Positions 37,955-47,301 of a stretch of DNA of 64,000 nt are shown piece by piece. The notes beneath the pieces are model-generated. The model saw only the letters and a list, made by a program, of their open reading frames with translations. It had not been told where the DNA came from and searched no databases. This DNA comes from Marinobacter sp. F4206 (lineage in GTDB: Bacteria; Pseudomonadota; Gammaproteobacteria; Pseudomonadales; Oleiphilaceae), in contig NZ_JAHXKI010000002.1 in assembly GCF_019392195.1 (NCBI RefSeq), positions 2,046,001 through 2,110,000 of the forward strand. The letters are read 5' to 3'. How positions within the stretch are numbered: position 1 is the stretch's first letter; each line of letters opens with the position of its first letter. Both the position numbers and the translations under genes were made by a program.

Positions 37955-37980
37955 TCAAGAATTGGACAATACCGTCGATA
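37955..37980 (+). promoter_or_regulatory. Putative sigma-28 (FliA) promoter of the chemoreceptor gene
   Basis: TCAAG at 37955-37959 and GTCGATA at 37974-37980 are separated by 14 bases. This matches the flagellar sigma factor pattern TAAAG or TCAAG, 14 bases, GCCGATA with one mismatch in the -10. The 5' leader would be about 150 bases. Confidence 0.55.
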
Positions 37981-38138
37981 CCCTAATTAGCTGAATATGC
38001 GTGGACAGTACCAGTCTAGTGTCAACACGCACGACCTTCACTGTTTCGTGCGTAAACCGGTCTTAACAAACTGGAACAGTGCTCAACGCATCTCTGTGGA
38101 TAATCCATAACTCTACCCAATCCCCGAGGATCGTTGTA

Positions 38139-39815
38139 ATGAACGTGCTGAACAAACTGCGCATCCGCACCCGATTGTTGCTGGCCGTCCTGGTGCCGGT
38201 ACTGATCACCGCAGCGACCATCGCCTGGATCACCGTCAGCCAGATCCAGGCCAGTGGTGAAGCAGAACTCAAGCGGCTTGAAACCAGCCTTCTGGAATCC
38301 CGGAAAGCCGGACTCAAGAATCTGATCGACGCCGCCCGGGCAGTGGTTCTGGAAGCGAAGAACGACCCCGAATTGTCGGAAGAGGAAGCCAAGGCCGAGG
38401 CGGCGTCGCGTCTCAGAACCATCCGTTTCGACAAGACCAATTACGTCTTTGCCTACACCCGGGATGTCTACAACCTGGCCTATGCGCCGGACCCCACCAA
38501 GGAAGGGCCAACGAACAATCCGACTCTCAAGAAGCTGGTGGGCGCCCTGTTCGATGCGGCGCAAAGCGATGGCTATTACGGGTATGAATGGATGAATCCG
38601 GCCTCGGGCAATGAGGAGCCAAAAGTCTCTTATTCCACCATTATTCCGGGTTGGGACTGGATGATCGGTGCCGGTGTCTACGTAACCAACATCGAGCGCG
38701 AAGTCGCCGCCGCCCGGGCTGAAATCGAGGACAACATTGCCTCCACCCTGGGATTCATTCTGGTGGTAACGGTGATCGTTGTGGTCATCTCTCTGGTGAT
38801 CGGCCTGTTCGTCGGCCGCACGGTGACCCGACCGCTCAAGGGCGTGAGCGACATGATGCAGGAAATCGCTGACGGTGAGGGCGATCTGCGCCATCGTCTG
38901 CCCGAGGACGGTACGGACGAACTGTCTGAGCTGGGGCGTCGTTTCAATGCCTTCGTGGTCAAGATTCAGGACACTATCCGCGAGGTGGGGGCGACCACCG
39001 ACCAGGTCGCCTCGGCCGCCGAGGAACTGAGCCGGGTTGCCAATGAAACCCGCGCCTCGGTTCAGGAACAGGGCTCGGAAACCGACCAGATTGCCTCGGC
39101 CATCAACGAAATGGCGGCCACCATCCAGCAGATTTCCGGCAATGCCAACGAGGTTGAAAGTGCGGCGTCGGACGCCGATCGCATGGCCCGGGACGGTGGC
39201 GAAACCATCACCAACGCCCAGGGAGCGGTGAACAAACTGTCTGAGGAAATCCAGGAAAGCGCGCGCACCATTGACGCCCTGGCGGAGAAGTCGGATGACA
39301 TCCAGCAGGTGCTTGATGTGATCCACGCGGTGACGGAACAGACCAACCTGCTGGCCCTGAACGCCGCCATTGAGGCGGCCCGAGCTGGTGAGCACGGCCG
39401 AGGTTTCTCGGTGGTTGCCGATGAAGTTCGCCAACTGGCCAAGCGCAGTGCCGAGTCCGCAGACCAGATTCGTGAAATGATTGACGGCTTTGTGTCGGAG
39501 TCCCGTTCTGCGGTTGATCTCATGAACAAATCCCGGGATCGCTCGTCGGAGACGGTGGAACGGATCAATCACGCTACCAGCGCCCTGGGCACCATCGAGA
39601 AATCGGTTGGGCAGATTCACGACCAGGTGACCCAGATTGCCACCGCCGCGGAGCAGCAGAGCCAGGTCGCGGAGGAAATCAACCAGAATGTGGTCCGCAT
39701 CGTCGACGCCGCCCAGCGCAGCGATACCGGCGTTACCCAGACCAACGAAGCGAGCCAGGAGTTGGCACGGCTGGGAGAAAGCCTGCGAGATCTGGTCAGC
39801 CAGTTCAAGGTTTGA
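38139..39815 (+). CDS. Methyl-accepting chemotaxis protein with a Cache sensor domain
   Basis: This 558-residue transmembrane receptor has helix 1 (about 12-33), a periplasmic single-Cache domain ([22 protein letters not shown] and [12 protein letters not shown] are sCache_2 marks), helix 2 (about 205-228), HAMP, and a signalling domain. The kinase-contact hairpin [19 protein letters not shown] is intact. There is no C-terminal CheB/CheR-tethering pentapeptide. The ATG has GAGGA upstream. It is followed by an orphan TRAP-type binding protein, raising the possibility of ligand sensing through it. A sigma-28-like promoter precedes it. Confidence 0.92.
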   Translation: MNVLNKLRIRTRLLLAVLVPVLITAATIAWITVSQIQASGEAELKRLETSLLESRKAGLKNLIDAARAVVLEAKNDPELSEEEAKAEAASRLRTIRFDKTNYVFAYTRDVYNLAYAPDPTKEGPTNNPTLKKLVGALFDAAQSDGYYGYEWMNPASGNEEPKVSYSTIIPGWDWMIGAGVYVTNIEREVAAARAEIEDNIASTLGFILVVTVIVVVISLVIGLFVGRTVTRPLKGVSDMMQEIADGEGDLRHRLPEDGTDELSELGRRFNAFVVKIQDTIREVGATTDQVASAAEELSRVANETRASVQEQGSETDQIASAINEMAATIQQISGNANEVESAASDADRMARDGGETITNAQGAVNKLSEEIQESARTIDALAEKSDDIQQVLDVIHAVTEQTNLLALNAAIEAARAGEHGRGFSVVADEVRQLAKRSAESADQIREMIDGFVSESRSAVDLMNKSRDRSSETVERINHATSALGTIEKSVGQIHDQVTQIATAAEQQSQVAEEINQNVVRIVDAAQRSDTGVTQTNEASQELARLGESLRDLVSQFKV

Positions 39816-39821
39816 GGTCCG

Positions 39822-39850
39822 GCGCCAAGGCCTGGATCAGGCCTTGGCGC
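39822..39850 (+). terminator. Strong hairpin after the chemoreceptor gene
   Basis: A perfect 13-base stem (GCGCCAAGGCCTG and its complement) closes a three-base loop, starting seven bases after the stop codon. There is no T-run after it, so it may stabilise the mRNA end or act with Rho rather than be a classical terminator. Confidence 0.55.
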
Positions 39851-39927
39851 GCGGTGGCATGCCGAGCTAATATTAGTCCGATTCAATAAAAATACATTAC
39901 ATAATAATAGGATAAAGGTTGCCAACA

Positions 39928-40995
39928 ATGATGACTCGCCTGTTCAGAATGGCCGCGTTTGCGCTGCTGTTCTCTGTCAGTTCGCTCAGCCTGGCTGAGG
40001 ACACATTTACCCTGCGCCTGGCGCAGACCTGGGGGCCCAACTCCCCGATCCTGGGGGAAACCGTCGAACACATGGCCAAGATGGCCGAGACCATGTCCGA
40101 TGGTCGTCTGCAGATCCGGATTGACCCCTCCAACAAGCATAAAGCGCCGTTCGGTATCTTTGATCTGGTTCGGAATGGCCAGTACGACATGGGTCACACC
40201 GCGTCCTACTACTACAAGGGCACTATCCCCAACGCCATGTTCTTCACCACGGTGCCCTTCGGAATGATTGCCCCGGAGCAATACGCCTGGTTCTACCATG
40301 GTGAGGGCATGGAGCTGATGCAGAAGGTGTATGAGCCTTACGGCCTGCTGTCCTTCCCGGGGGGGAACACCGGCAACCAGATGGGTGGCTGGTTTCGGGA
40401 CGAGATCAACTCCGTCGACGATCTTCAGGGTCTGAAGATGCGGACGCCCGGCTTTGCCGGTGAGGTTATGTCCGAGCTGGGTGTCGCGGTGACCAACATT
40501 CCGCCGGGCGAGCTATACAGTGCCCTGGAACGCGGCACGATTGATGCCCTCGAATGGGTCGGCCCGGCACTCGATTTCAACATGGGCTTTCACCAGATTG
40601 CCAAGTACTACTATTCCGGCTGGCAGGAGCCAGGCGCCGAAGTCCAGTTCCTGGTCAACCAGAAAACCTGGACCAGTCTGCCTTCGGATCTGCAGGAAAT
40701 TCTGCGCGTTGCCATGCGCACGGCCGCCTATGACATGTACATCCAGAGCACCCACGAAAGTGGCGTAGCCTGGGACCGGATGAAGGAAGATTATCCGGAT
40801 GTCACGCACAAGACCTTCCCGCCGGAAGTGATTGAGGCATTGCGCGGTGCCACCAACAAGCTGCTGAAAGAAGCCGCGGAGAAGGATGAGCTTGCGAAGG
40901 AGATCATCAACTCCCAGCGTGAGTACCTGCGTCAGGTCCGTCAGTGGACCAACATTTCGGACAAGGCCTATCTGGACAGTGTAGCCGGCGAATAA
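39928..40995 (+). CDS. TRAP transporter solute-binding protein (DctP family), orphan
   Basis: From the ATG at 39928 this is a 355-residue periplasmic binding protein with signal MTRLFRMAAFALLFSVSSLSLAE. The TRAP pattern LRLAQTWGPNSPILGETVEHMAK starts the mature part. GLKMRTPGFAGEVMSELG holds the conserved Arg that pairs with a ligand carboxylate. No TRAP permease genes accompany it; the ones at 44122-46037 belong to a distinct ectoine system. AAAGG lies about nine bases upstream. A strong terminator closes the gene. Confidence 0.87.
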   Translation: MMTRLFRMAAFALLFSVSSLSLAEDTFTLRLAQTWGPNSPILGETVEHMAKMAETMSDGRLQIRIDPSNKHKAPFGIFDLVRNGQYDMGHTASYYYKGTIPNAMFFTTVPFGMIAPEQYAWFYHGEGMELMQKVYEPYGLLSFPGGNTGNQMGGWFRDEINSVDDLQGLKMRTPGFAGEVMSELGVAVTNIPPGELYSALERGTIDALEWVGPALDFNMGFHQIAKYYYSGWQEPGAEVQFLVNQKTWTSLPSDLQEILRVAMRTAAYDMYIQSTHESGVAWDRMKEDYPDVTHKTFPPEVIEALRGATNKLLKEAAEKDELAKEIINSQREYLRQVRQWTNISDKAYLDSVAGE

Positions 40996-41033
40996 GCCGG
41001 ATCGCCTGAACCGGCCGGCCATGGCCGGTCCCA

Positions 41034-41075
41034 ACGGGGCGCAGGGATTTTTACGATCCCCGCGCCCCGTTTTTA
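41034..41075 (+). terminator. Intrinsic terminator after the orphan TRAP binding protein
   Basis: ACGGGGCGC at 41034-41042 pairs perfectly with GCGCCCCGT at 41062-41070. An inner GGGA/TCCC stem follows after one mismatch, and T-rich sequence TTTTTATT follows directly. Confidence 0.85.
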
Positions 41076-41152
41076 TTGTCCCTGCATGAAAACGCGCCGA
41101 TGGGACTGGCCTGGGATCCACTGCTGGCAAGCGTGTTCGGTGTGGAGGCGGG

Positions 41153-41257
41153 ATGAGATCGTCGATTGGCCGGCTGTCCTTGTGGTTGCTGCTGATGGTC
41201 GGCTCGGCTTTGCTGGCGCTGGTGGTGATGGGACGATCGGACGCCACGAAGGCGTAG
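41153..41257 (+). CDS. Possible 34-residue single-span membrane peptide
   Basis: The frame starts ATG two bases after GTGGAGGCGGG and reads MRSSIGRLSLW, then a hydrophobic helix of about 18 residues (LLLMVGSALLALVVM), then GRSDATKA and a stop. A preceding 18-codon frame (41100-41156) ends with its TGA overlapping this ATG. It lies in the 378-base interval between the terminator and the diguanylate cyclase. Only the ribosome site and the hydrophobic profile support it. Confidence 0.3.
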   Translation: MRSSIGRLSLWLLLMVGSALLALVVMGRSDATKA

Positions 41258-41373
41258 GGAGCTGATCCCGGATTGATTGAATGTTGGGATCAGCAGTGGC
41301 CGACTGGCTCAGTTTGTGGTCTATTGGCCTATAATTGCTTCCAGTTCTCATACATTGCGGGCCTGCCCCTTTG

Positions 41374-43644
41374 ATGCATCTGCTCCGTCCCCTGCTGATC
41401 ATCGGATTGTTGCTGGCGTTTACTCTGCCGGGCGCAGTCCTTGCCGCCTCTCAGCCGGTCACCGATGGCTGGGAATACCGCTGGGGCGATTCCACCTTCA
41501 ATGCCGACGGTGTGCCGTACTGGACCCTCGAGACAGACACCGACCAGTGGCAAAGCATAGGGTTCCCTTCCAATCCGCCTGCCCGCAACGGCCGGGAAAA
41601 TGTCTGGTACCGGGTCACGCTTCCGGAAGGTGAGTGGCAGGAGCCGATTCTCTACATCTTCAGCGTCGACATCATCGTTCAGGTCTACCTCGGTGGTGAA
41701 CTGATCTATCAGTACGGCACCTTCGATTCACAGGGGCGGGGATCCTTTGAGGGGTGGCCCTGGCATGCGATTTCCCTACCCGAGGGGTATCAGAATAAGC
41801 CGATCTATTTCAGGGTGTTTTCAGATTACACCGACATCGGATTGTGGGGCGAGGTGTCGATCATGGACCACGCCGATCTGGTGTTGTTCATCGTGGAAAA
41901 TTCACTGGAGTCTCTGATAATTGCCGGGTTCTCTGCGTTGATCGCCCTGCTCGCATTGGTCTTCGCCATGCTGCAGACTGAACGAAGGACCTTTGCCAGT
42001 ATTGCCCTGTTTGCCCTGGCTGCCGCGGTGATGCTGGTCGCCGAAAGCCAGGCAAGCCTGTTGATCGCCTATCGACCGCTGCTGTGGGACTATCTTGCTG
42101 CCGGTTCCTATTACATGCTGCCAGTGGCCCTGGCGTTGATGCTGGAACAATGGCTGGTGGACCAGCGGCCCCGGCTTATTCGCCTGGTCTGGAAGCTGCA
42201 TTTGGGATATCTGGTGGGGGCGATTGGGCTGTCCCTCGCCGGCGTGGTCAACCTGTCGTCAACCTTCCCGGTGTTTGACGCTCTGTTCCTGGTGACCATC
42301 GCCGCCATTGGCGCGGTGGTGGTGGGTCGGTTCCGCCAGATGTTGCGGGAACAGCAGGTGCTCGTGCTGACCTATGGTATTTTCTGCGCCCTCCTGATCG
42401 CCGATATGGCGGTGGCCCACGGCATTCTGCCCTGGAGCCGCGTGCCTGTGAGCTGGGGGCTGCTGATTTTTTCACTCGCAGTGGTCGTGATCTCACTCTG
42501 GCATTACGCCAGTACCCAGACTGCGCTGAAGCGGTTGGCCATTTCTCTGGAGCAGAAGGTGGCTGAGCGTACTGCACGGGCTGAATCCCTGGCCCGTCGT
42601 GAACAGGCGCGTGTGCGCATGCTGACGTTCGAGAATGAGAAGAATCGGGTCCTGGGTGACATGATTGCGGACCTGCAGGATTGCCTCACGCTCGGGCAGG
42701 CCTTTGCCCTGTTGGCCAGAACTGCGCCGGACCTGTGCAGCCCGTTGCCGGGCGTGCTCTACCGACGCACTGCCGGGCGTCGATACGAGCCGGTCGCACG
42801 CTGGGGCGACAGCGGCGAGTCAGACTCATTGCCACGCGTGTTGGATGCCGGTAAAAGCCTGCCACGACCCTCGGACGCCCCGGGCAATGCCAGCAAGATG
42901 AACCCTGAGTCTGCGGATAGCTCATCAGCCGGTCCCCTGTGCTTCTGGATCAATGTAGAGTCGGCCAACGAGGGAGTGGTGACAGAGGGCGTCCTGCTGT
43001 TGGAGAGTGATGGCCTGTTCACGACCGAGGAGAATGACTACGGCCTGGCGCGACTGTTTGCCGGACTGGATCAGGCCATCCAGCGGATTGGTATCACGCT
43101 CTCAAGCATTGCCCTGCGCGAGGAATTGCAGAAGTTTTCCTATGAGGATGCGCTCACCGGCCTGAAGAACCGGCGTTACTTTGACCAGCTTTTCGAGCAC
43201 GAGTGTGCCGTGGCCCAGCGCGGTCATCTTCCCTTGTCCCTGCTGGTTATCGATATCGACCACTTCAAACCGTTCAACGATACCCATGGTCATGAGGCCG
43301 GCGACCGGGCATTGCAGTCAGTGGCGCTGATCCTCCAGCGTCAGTTCCGGGAGAGCGACATCGTCTGTCGGTATGGCGGTGAGGAATTCGTGGTCATCAT
43401 GCCCGGGGCATTGACCGAGGACGCGAAAGAGCGCGCGAATTCTCTGTGCGACTCTGTCAGTGTCGCCTCGATCATGTTCCAGGGTAACGACCTGGGTCAT
43501 CTCACTGTCTCGGTTGGTGTGGCCTGTTGGCCGGAAACCGGAGAAACGCCCGACCAGCTGATGAGTCTCGCTGATCAGGCGTTGTATCAGGCCAAGGAAG
43601 AGGGCCGCAACCGGGTGGGCATTTCGGGAAGCGAGGCCGCCTAG
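41374..43644 (+). CDS. Membrane diguanylate cyclase with 7TMR-DISM-like sensor
   Basis: This 756-residue protein has a signal sequence and a periplasmic beta-rich domain (about 25-180) that resembles 7TMR-DISM extracellular modules. Seven transmembrane helices follow (about 185-390), then a short coiled coil, a GAF-like segment, and a C-terminal GGDEF domain. The active site is GGEEF at 668-672, and an RxxD inhibitory site (RESD) begins at 659, so it should make c-di-GMP with product inhibition. The ATG at 41374 is chosen by the signal peptide; no strong ribosome site is visible. Confidence 0.88.
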   Translation: MHLLRPLLIIGLLLAFTLPGAVLAASQPVTDGWEYRWGDSTFNADGVPYWTLETDTDQWQSIGFPSNPPARNGRENVWYRVTLPEGEWQEPILYIFSVDIIVQVYLGGELIYQYGTFDSQGRGSFEGWPWHAISLPEGYQNKPIYFRVFSDYTDIGLWGEVSIMDHADLVLFIVENSLESLIIAGFSALIALLALVFAMLQTERRTFASIALFALAAAVMLVAESQASLLIAYRPLLWDYLAAGSYYMLPVALALMLEQWLVDQRPRLIRLVWKLHLGYLVGAIGLSLAGVVNLSSTFPVFDALFLVTIAAIGAVVVGRFRQMLREQQVLVLTYGIFCALLIADMAVAHGILPWSRVPVSWGLLIFSLAVVVISLWHYASTQTALKRLAISLEQKVAERTARAESLARREQARVRMLTFENEKNRVLGDMIADLQDCLTLGQAFALLARTAPDLCSPLPGVLYRRTAGRRYEPVARWGDSGESDSLPRVLDAGKSLPRPSDAPGNASKMNPESADSSSAGPLCFWINVESANEGVVTEGVLLLESDGLFTTEENDYGLARLFAGLDQAIQRIGITLSSIALREELQKFSYEDALTGLKNRRYFDQLFEHECAVAQRGHLPLSLLVIDIDHFKPFNDTHGHEAGDRALQSVALILQRQFRESDIVCRYGGEEFVVIMPGALTEDAKERANSLCDSVSVASIMFQGNDLGHLTVSVGVACWPETGETPDQLMSLADQALYQAKEEGRNRVGISGSEAA

Positions 43645-43646
43645 CC

Positions 43647-44087
43647 TCAGACCACCAGCACCGGGCACTTGGCGTGAGAAGCGACGCGGTGGGACACACT
43701 GCCTAGTAAAATGCCGTCCTTGTCGCTGTGGGTACCGCTGGTACCCACGACGATCAGATCTACCTCCTTCTCCTCGGCAAACTTGATGATCACCTTCGAT
43801 GGCCGGCCGCCTTTCACAAAGGCACGGATCTTGGTGGCCCCGCGTGACTTCGCCTGTTCCTTTGCATGGTCCACCACTTCCTTGGCGTACTCCGATAACA
43901 CCTTATCGGGAATATCCATGCCCGGGGGGCGTCCGATAGACAGGGATGCCTCGAACAGGCTGTGGTGTTTGTAAACGCAAATCAGATAGATCTCGGCGTC
44001 GGTCAGCTTCTGAAGTTCAATCGCCTTGTCCATCGCCTTGAGGGATTTCTTGGAACCGTCAATGGCGACCAGGATCCGTTTGAACAT
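43647..44087 (-). CDS. teaD: TeaD-like universal stress protein of the ectoine TRAP system
   Basis: This 146-residue UspA-fold protein starts MFKRILVAIDGSKKSLKAMDKA. The ATP-binding loop is GTSGTHSDKDGILLGSVSH near the C-terminus. The sequence from HHSLFEASLS through FVKGGRPSKVI is what I recall for Halomonas TeaD, an ATP-binding protein that restrains TeaABC transport. It is 34 bases downstream of teaC and clearly in the same operon, and it ends three bases from the convergent diguanylate cyclase gene. Confidence 0.82.
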   Translation of the reverse strand: MFKRILVAIDGSKKSLKAMDKAIELQKLTDAEIYLICVYKHHSLFEASLSIGRPPGMDIPDKVLSEYAKEVVDHAKEQAKSRGATKIRAFVKGGRPSKVIIKFAEEKEVDLIVVGTSGTHSDKDGILLGSVSHRVASHAKCPVLVV

Positions 44088-44121
44088 AGCTTTCTCCTTA
44101 AGATTCCGGTCCGATTACAGG

Positions 44122-45408
44122 TCAATCCCTGAAGGCAACGTCACGCAGGAACAGGGCAATGTCCGGGAACGCAATGATCAGTCCGGCGGCGGCCACCAGA
44201 ATAAAGATAAACGGCGGTGTGCCCCGGATGACTTCCAGGTAGGGCCGTTTGAAGATCGCGATCGCGGTGAATATGTCGCAGCCAAAGGGTGGCGTCGCGG
44301 ACCCAATGGCGACCTGCAGCGTGATCAGTACCCCCACCAGAACCGGATCCAGTCCGGTGGACTCAATGGCCGGAGCAAAAATGGGCGTCAGCACCAGGAT
44401 CACTACGATGGGGTCCACGAACATGCAGGCAACGAAAAACGCGATGCAGATGGCAACCAATACGCCCACCGGGCCGGCTTCGTTGACGCCAACGGCGGAC
44501 AGGATAGCCTGGGGAATCTGGGCAAAGGAGATGATCCAGGAAAAGCCGTTCCCGACTGCGACCAGGATAAAGACCACGGCAGTAATCAGACCTGTAGACT
44601 TGGCAATCCGGTAGATATCGGCAAGCTTGAGCGATCGGAAGACTATGAACTCCAGCAAGAACGCGTAAAGAACGCAGACCGCAGCGGCCTCGGTCGGGCT
44701 GAAGATGCCGCCATAGATGCCGCCCACGATAATGACCGGGAAGAACAGGGGCCATAGGGCCTCGCGTACCGACACGGCGCGTTGTCCCCAGGTTGCCTTG
44801 TCCTCGGTGGGCACATTGTTTTTGTAGGCATAGATCAGGCAGTAGATTGAGAACATGAACAGGATCAGGACACCCGGTCCGATACCGGCAATGAACAGCT
44901 CGGCAATTGAGGTTCCGGAGACCACACCATAGATGATCATGCCAATACTGGGCGGGATCAAAAACGCAATGTCACTGGCGTTGATGATCAGTGCCAACGT
45001 GAAGGAGTCGGAATAACCGGCTTTCAGCATCTTTGGCCGCAAGGGTGAGCCCACGGCGACCACGGTGGCCTGAGTTGAGCCGGATACTGCGCCAAACAGT
45101 GTGCAGGAAGTGGCGGTACTGATGGCCAGGCCGCCTTTCACGTGGCCGATAAAGGCCATGACCATGTTGATCAGACGTTCTGCGGACTGCCCTCGGGTCA
45201 TGATATCCGCAGCAAGGATAAACATCGGCACCGCAATCAGTGACGCGGGCCGGATGCCCCCCATCATCTGTTGCACAAAGGTGCCCATCTGGCCAAAGCC
45301 GTCAAACATCATTACGAAGCCAACCACCGAGCCGGCGATCAGCGGAACCATCATCGGGAAGCCAAGCAGCAGCAACCCGATCATGACCAACATCATTATA
45401 GTTGCCAT
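44122..45408 (-). CDS. teaC: TRAP transporter large permease (ectoine system)
   Basis: This 428-residue DctM-family membrane protein has about 11-12 transmembrane helices. Family marks include GSVVGFVMMFDGFGQM, SGSTQATVVAVGSPLRPKML, the NASDIAFLIPPSIGMIIYGVVSGTSIAELF segment and GSATPPFGCDIFTAIAIF near the C-terminus. It carries the ion-coupled elevator for ectoine uptake. It lies 35 bases after teaB and 34 before teaD. The assignment to ectoine rests on the binding protein upstream. Confidence 0.85.
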   Translation of the reverse strand: MATIMMLVMIGLLLLGFPMMVPLIAGSVVGFVMMFDGFGQMGTFVQQMMGGIRPASLIAVPMFILAADIMTRGQSAERLINMVMAFIGHVKGGLAISTATSCTLFGAVSGSTQATVVAVGSPLRPKMLKAGYSDSFTLALIINASDIAFLIPPSIGMIIYGVVSGTSIAELFIAGIGPGVLILFMFSIYCLIYAYKNNVPTEDKATWGQRAVSVREALWPLFFPVIIVGGIYGGIFSPTEAAAVCVLYAFLLEFIVFRSLKLADIYRIAKSTGLITAVVFILVAVGNGFSWIISFAQIPQAILSAVGVNEAGPVGVLVAICIAFFVACMFVDPIVVILVLTPIFAPAIESTGLDPVLVGVLITLQVAIGSATPPFGCDIFTAIAIFKRPYLEVIRGTPPFIFILVAAAGLIIAFPDIALFLRDVAFRD

Positions 45409-45443
45409 GGTGTTCTTTCCTTATCTCGCGTCAGCTGCTGGGT

Positions 45444-46037
45444 TCATACTTCCGATTCGGTATCTGAATAGCCGTCAACCACACCCGTGGAGAGGTAGAC
45501 ATCCTTGCTGGTGAGGTTTTTGATCGCGGTGAGCAGGTACTGGATACCGGTTATGGCAAAGCCAATAGGCGCCCAGATATAGATCCACCAAATTTCAAAA
45601 CCAAGGGCCGGCAGGATTCGGCCGCGACTGTGAAGCGTCTCGATGTAACCAACCGAGTAATAGCAAAGGAAAAACATCGTCAGGGAGGTAAACAGGGCGA
45701 TAAAGATCATCAGCACCTTGCGGCCTTTCGTTGGTATGGCATCGTAAACCGCAGACATCCGAATGTGGCGACCGTGGCGGGCTGCATAGCCGATGCCGGC
45801 AAAGGTAATCAGGATGATCAGAATCCGGTTGATCTCGCCGGAAAAGAAAAGGCCTTCACCAAACACATAGCGTGCGATGACGTTTACGCACGTGTTTATA
45901 GCCATCAAAATGACGCCGAGGGCCAGCATCACTGCCTCGACTTTACTGATCCATACGTCAATGGTTCCCAGAAACCCGGGCAAGCCAGACTCGTAGGTGC
46001 CAGTATCGTCTTCTAGATCCGGGGAGTTCTCGGACAT
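45444..46037 (-). CDS. teaB: TRAP transporter small permease (ectoine system)
   Basis: This 197-residue DctQ-family membrane protein has four helices (about 30-52, 62-82, 105-128 and 145-165 in a broad sense). YVFGEGLFFSGEINRILIILITFAGIGYAARHGRHIRM matches the DctQ core. The ATG has GGAG eight bases upstream; the frame is open 34 codons further but without a site. It is separated from teaA by a 107-base gap that holds a strong hairpin. Confidence 0.83.
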   Translation of the reverse strand: MSENSPDLEDDTGTYESGLPGFLGTIDVWISKVEAVMLALGVILMAINTCVNVIARYVFGEGLFFSGEINRILIILITFAGIGYAARHGRHIRMSAVYDAIPTKGRKVLMIFIALFTSLTMFFLCYYSVGYIETLHSRGRILPALGFEIWWIYIWAPIGFAITGIQYLLTAIKNLTSKDVYLSTGVVDGYSDTESEV

Positions 46038-46106
46038 GGCTTCCGCTCCAGAACTTTCTGCTCCCGACCGGTAGGAGGTCCCCGGCGGGGCGGGGTTAAG
46101 GGGTAA

Positions 46107-46130
46107 GCCCGCCGGCAGGCGCCGGCGGGC
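46107..46130 (-). terminator. Intercistronic hairpin between teaA and teaB
   Basis: A perfect ten-base all-GC stem (GCCCGCCGGC and its complement) closes a four-base loop, with TTACCCC after it on the minus strand. It could partly terminate transcription or protect the teaA message. Either would give more binding protein than permease. Confidence 0.6.
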
Positions 46131-46144
46131 ACTGACCAATCAGA

Positions 46145-47173
46145 TCAGTCGTTCTGAACTTCTTTGAGGTCTTCCTTGAACTGGTTGAGCAGTTCCTTGC
46201 CACTATCGCCAGTCATTTCAATGAACTTCTCCTCAACCTGAGGAGCGCGCTCCTTGAAGGCCTGGATCTGTTCTTCGTTCAGACGGGTAACGGTGACCTC
46301 GTCGGATGCTTCCTTGATCTTGCCAAGGGCTTCCTCAGCGAGGCCATCGATGTGGACAATGATTTCCTCGAAGGCAAAGTCAGCGGCGTCCTGAACCAGC
46401 TTCTGGTCTTCGTCGGACAGGCCTTCGTAGAAATTCTGGTTAGCCATCATCGCGGTGGTGAACCAGCCATGGCTGGTGAAGACGAGGTTCGGAGACACTT
46501 CGTACAGACCACCGGACTCGATCCAGAAAATCGGGTTTTCCTGGCCCTGAATCATGTTGGTCTGGAGTGCACCGTAAACTTCACCCCAGGGTAGCGGGGT
46601 CGGGGTAGCACCAAAGGCTGCGTAGGTTTCTGACAGCAGTGGGTTGGTCATGACGCGGATCTTCTTGTTGTTGAAGTCCTCCGGCTTGGTGACCGGCTCG
46701 TCAACGGTGACCACCATTTCACCTTCCGGGTACATCTTCAGGAGCTCCAGCCCCTTGTCGGCGTACAACTCCGGGAAGTCCTTGTTGATGGCTTCACTCT
46801 CGCGGAAGAACTTGATGACCGTATCCATGTCGGTCGGCATCAGGTAAGGAATGAAGAAGATTTGCGCTTCAGGAATCAGGGCGCCGGTGAAACCGGGAGA
46901 CTGGTTAACAAAGTTGAGGATGCCGGCCTGGGTCTGTTCCATGATGTCATCGGATTCGCCCAGTTCACCGAAACGAAAAATCTGCAGGGTGTGATCGGAG
47001 TTTTCCTCGATGTATTCCTTGAACTTGTATGCGAACACATCCTGTACGTCGCCTTCATACTCCTCGTGTGCGTAACGCCAGTTGGCGGCGTTCACGGAGT
47101 TAGCGACAGTCATCGCCGCAAAAGCGAACGCTGAAATTCCGGCCAGTTTCTTGAATTTACTCATGCTACTCAT
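46145..47173 (-). CDS. teaA: Ectoine/hydroxyectoine TRAP transporter binding protein
   Basis: This 342-residue periplasmic protein has a signal peptide (about 1-29). The mature part begins NWRYAHEEYEGDVQDVFAYK, which is what I recall for Halomonas elongata TeaA, as does FGELGESDDIMEQTQ and much of the rest. F95, W196 and F238 fall where TeaA F66, W167 and F209 line the ectoine pocket (offset 29, from memory), and E38 matches TeaA E9. The ATG at 47173 has GGAG eight bases upstream. It scavenges compatible solutes, also recovering leaked ectoine. Confidence 0.87.
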   Translation of the reverse strand: MSSMSKFKKLAGISAFAFAAMTVANSVNAANWRYAHEEYEGDVQDVFAYKFKEYIEENSDHTLQIFRFGELGESDDIMEQTQAGILNFVNQSPGFTGALIPEAQIFFIPYLMPTDMDTVIKFFRESEAINKDFPELYADKGLELLKMYPEGEMVVTVDEPVTKPEDFNNKKIRVMTNPLLSETYAAFGATPTPLPWGEVYGALQTNMIQGQENPIFWIESGGLYEVSPNLVFTSHGWFTTAMMANQNFYEGLSDEDQKLVQDAADFAFEEIIVHIDGLAEEALGKIKEASDEVTVTRLNEEQIQAFKERAPQVEEKFIEMTGDSGKELLNQFKEDLKEVQND

Positions 47174-47242
47174 CGGGTTTTCTCCGTTCGTTTTTTTACT
47201 GAAATTTATTGTTACATTATTAAAGACTGGCAAAACAACGGG

Positions 47243-47267
47243 GTTTTCGCAAGAAAATGGCGAAAAC
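47243..47267. promoter_or_regulatory. Inverted repeat upstream of teaA
   Basis: GTTTTCGC at 47243-47250 and GCGAAAAC at 47260-47267 form a perfect eight-base inverted repeat with a nine-base spacer. It lies 70-94 bases before the teaA start. It could be an operator or the end of another transcript. The regulator is unknown. Confidence 0.45.
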
Positions 47268-47301
47268 AAAAATTTCAGACCGGTCTCGCAAGTTCATGAA
47301 A

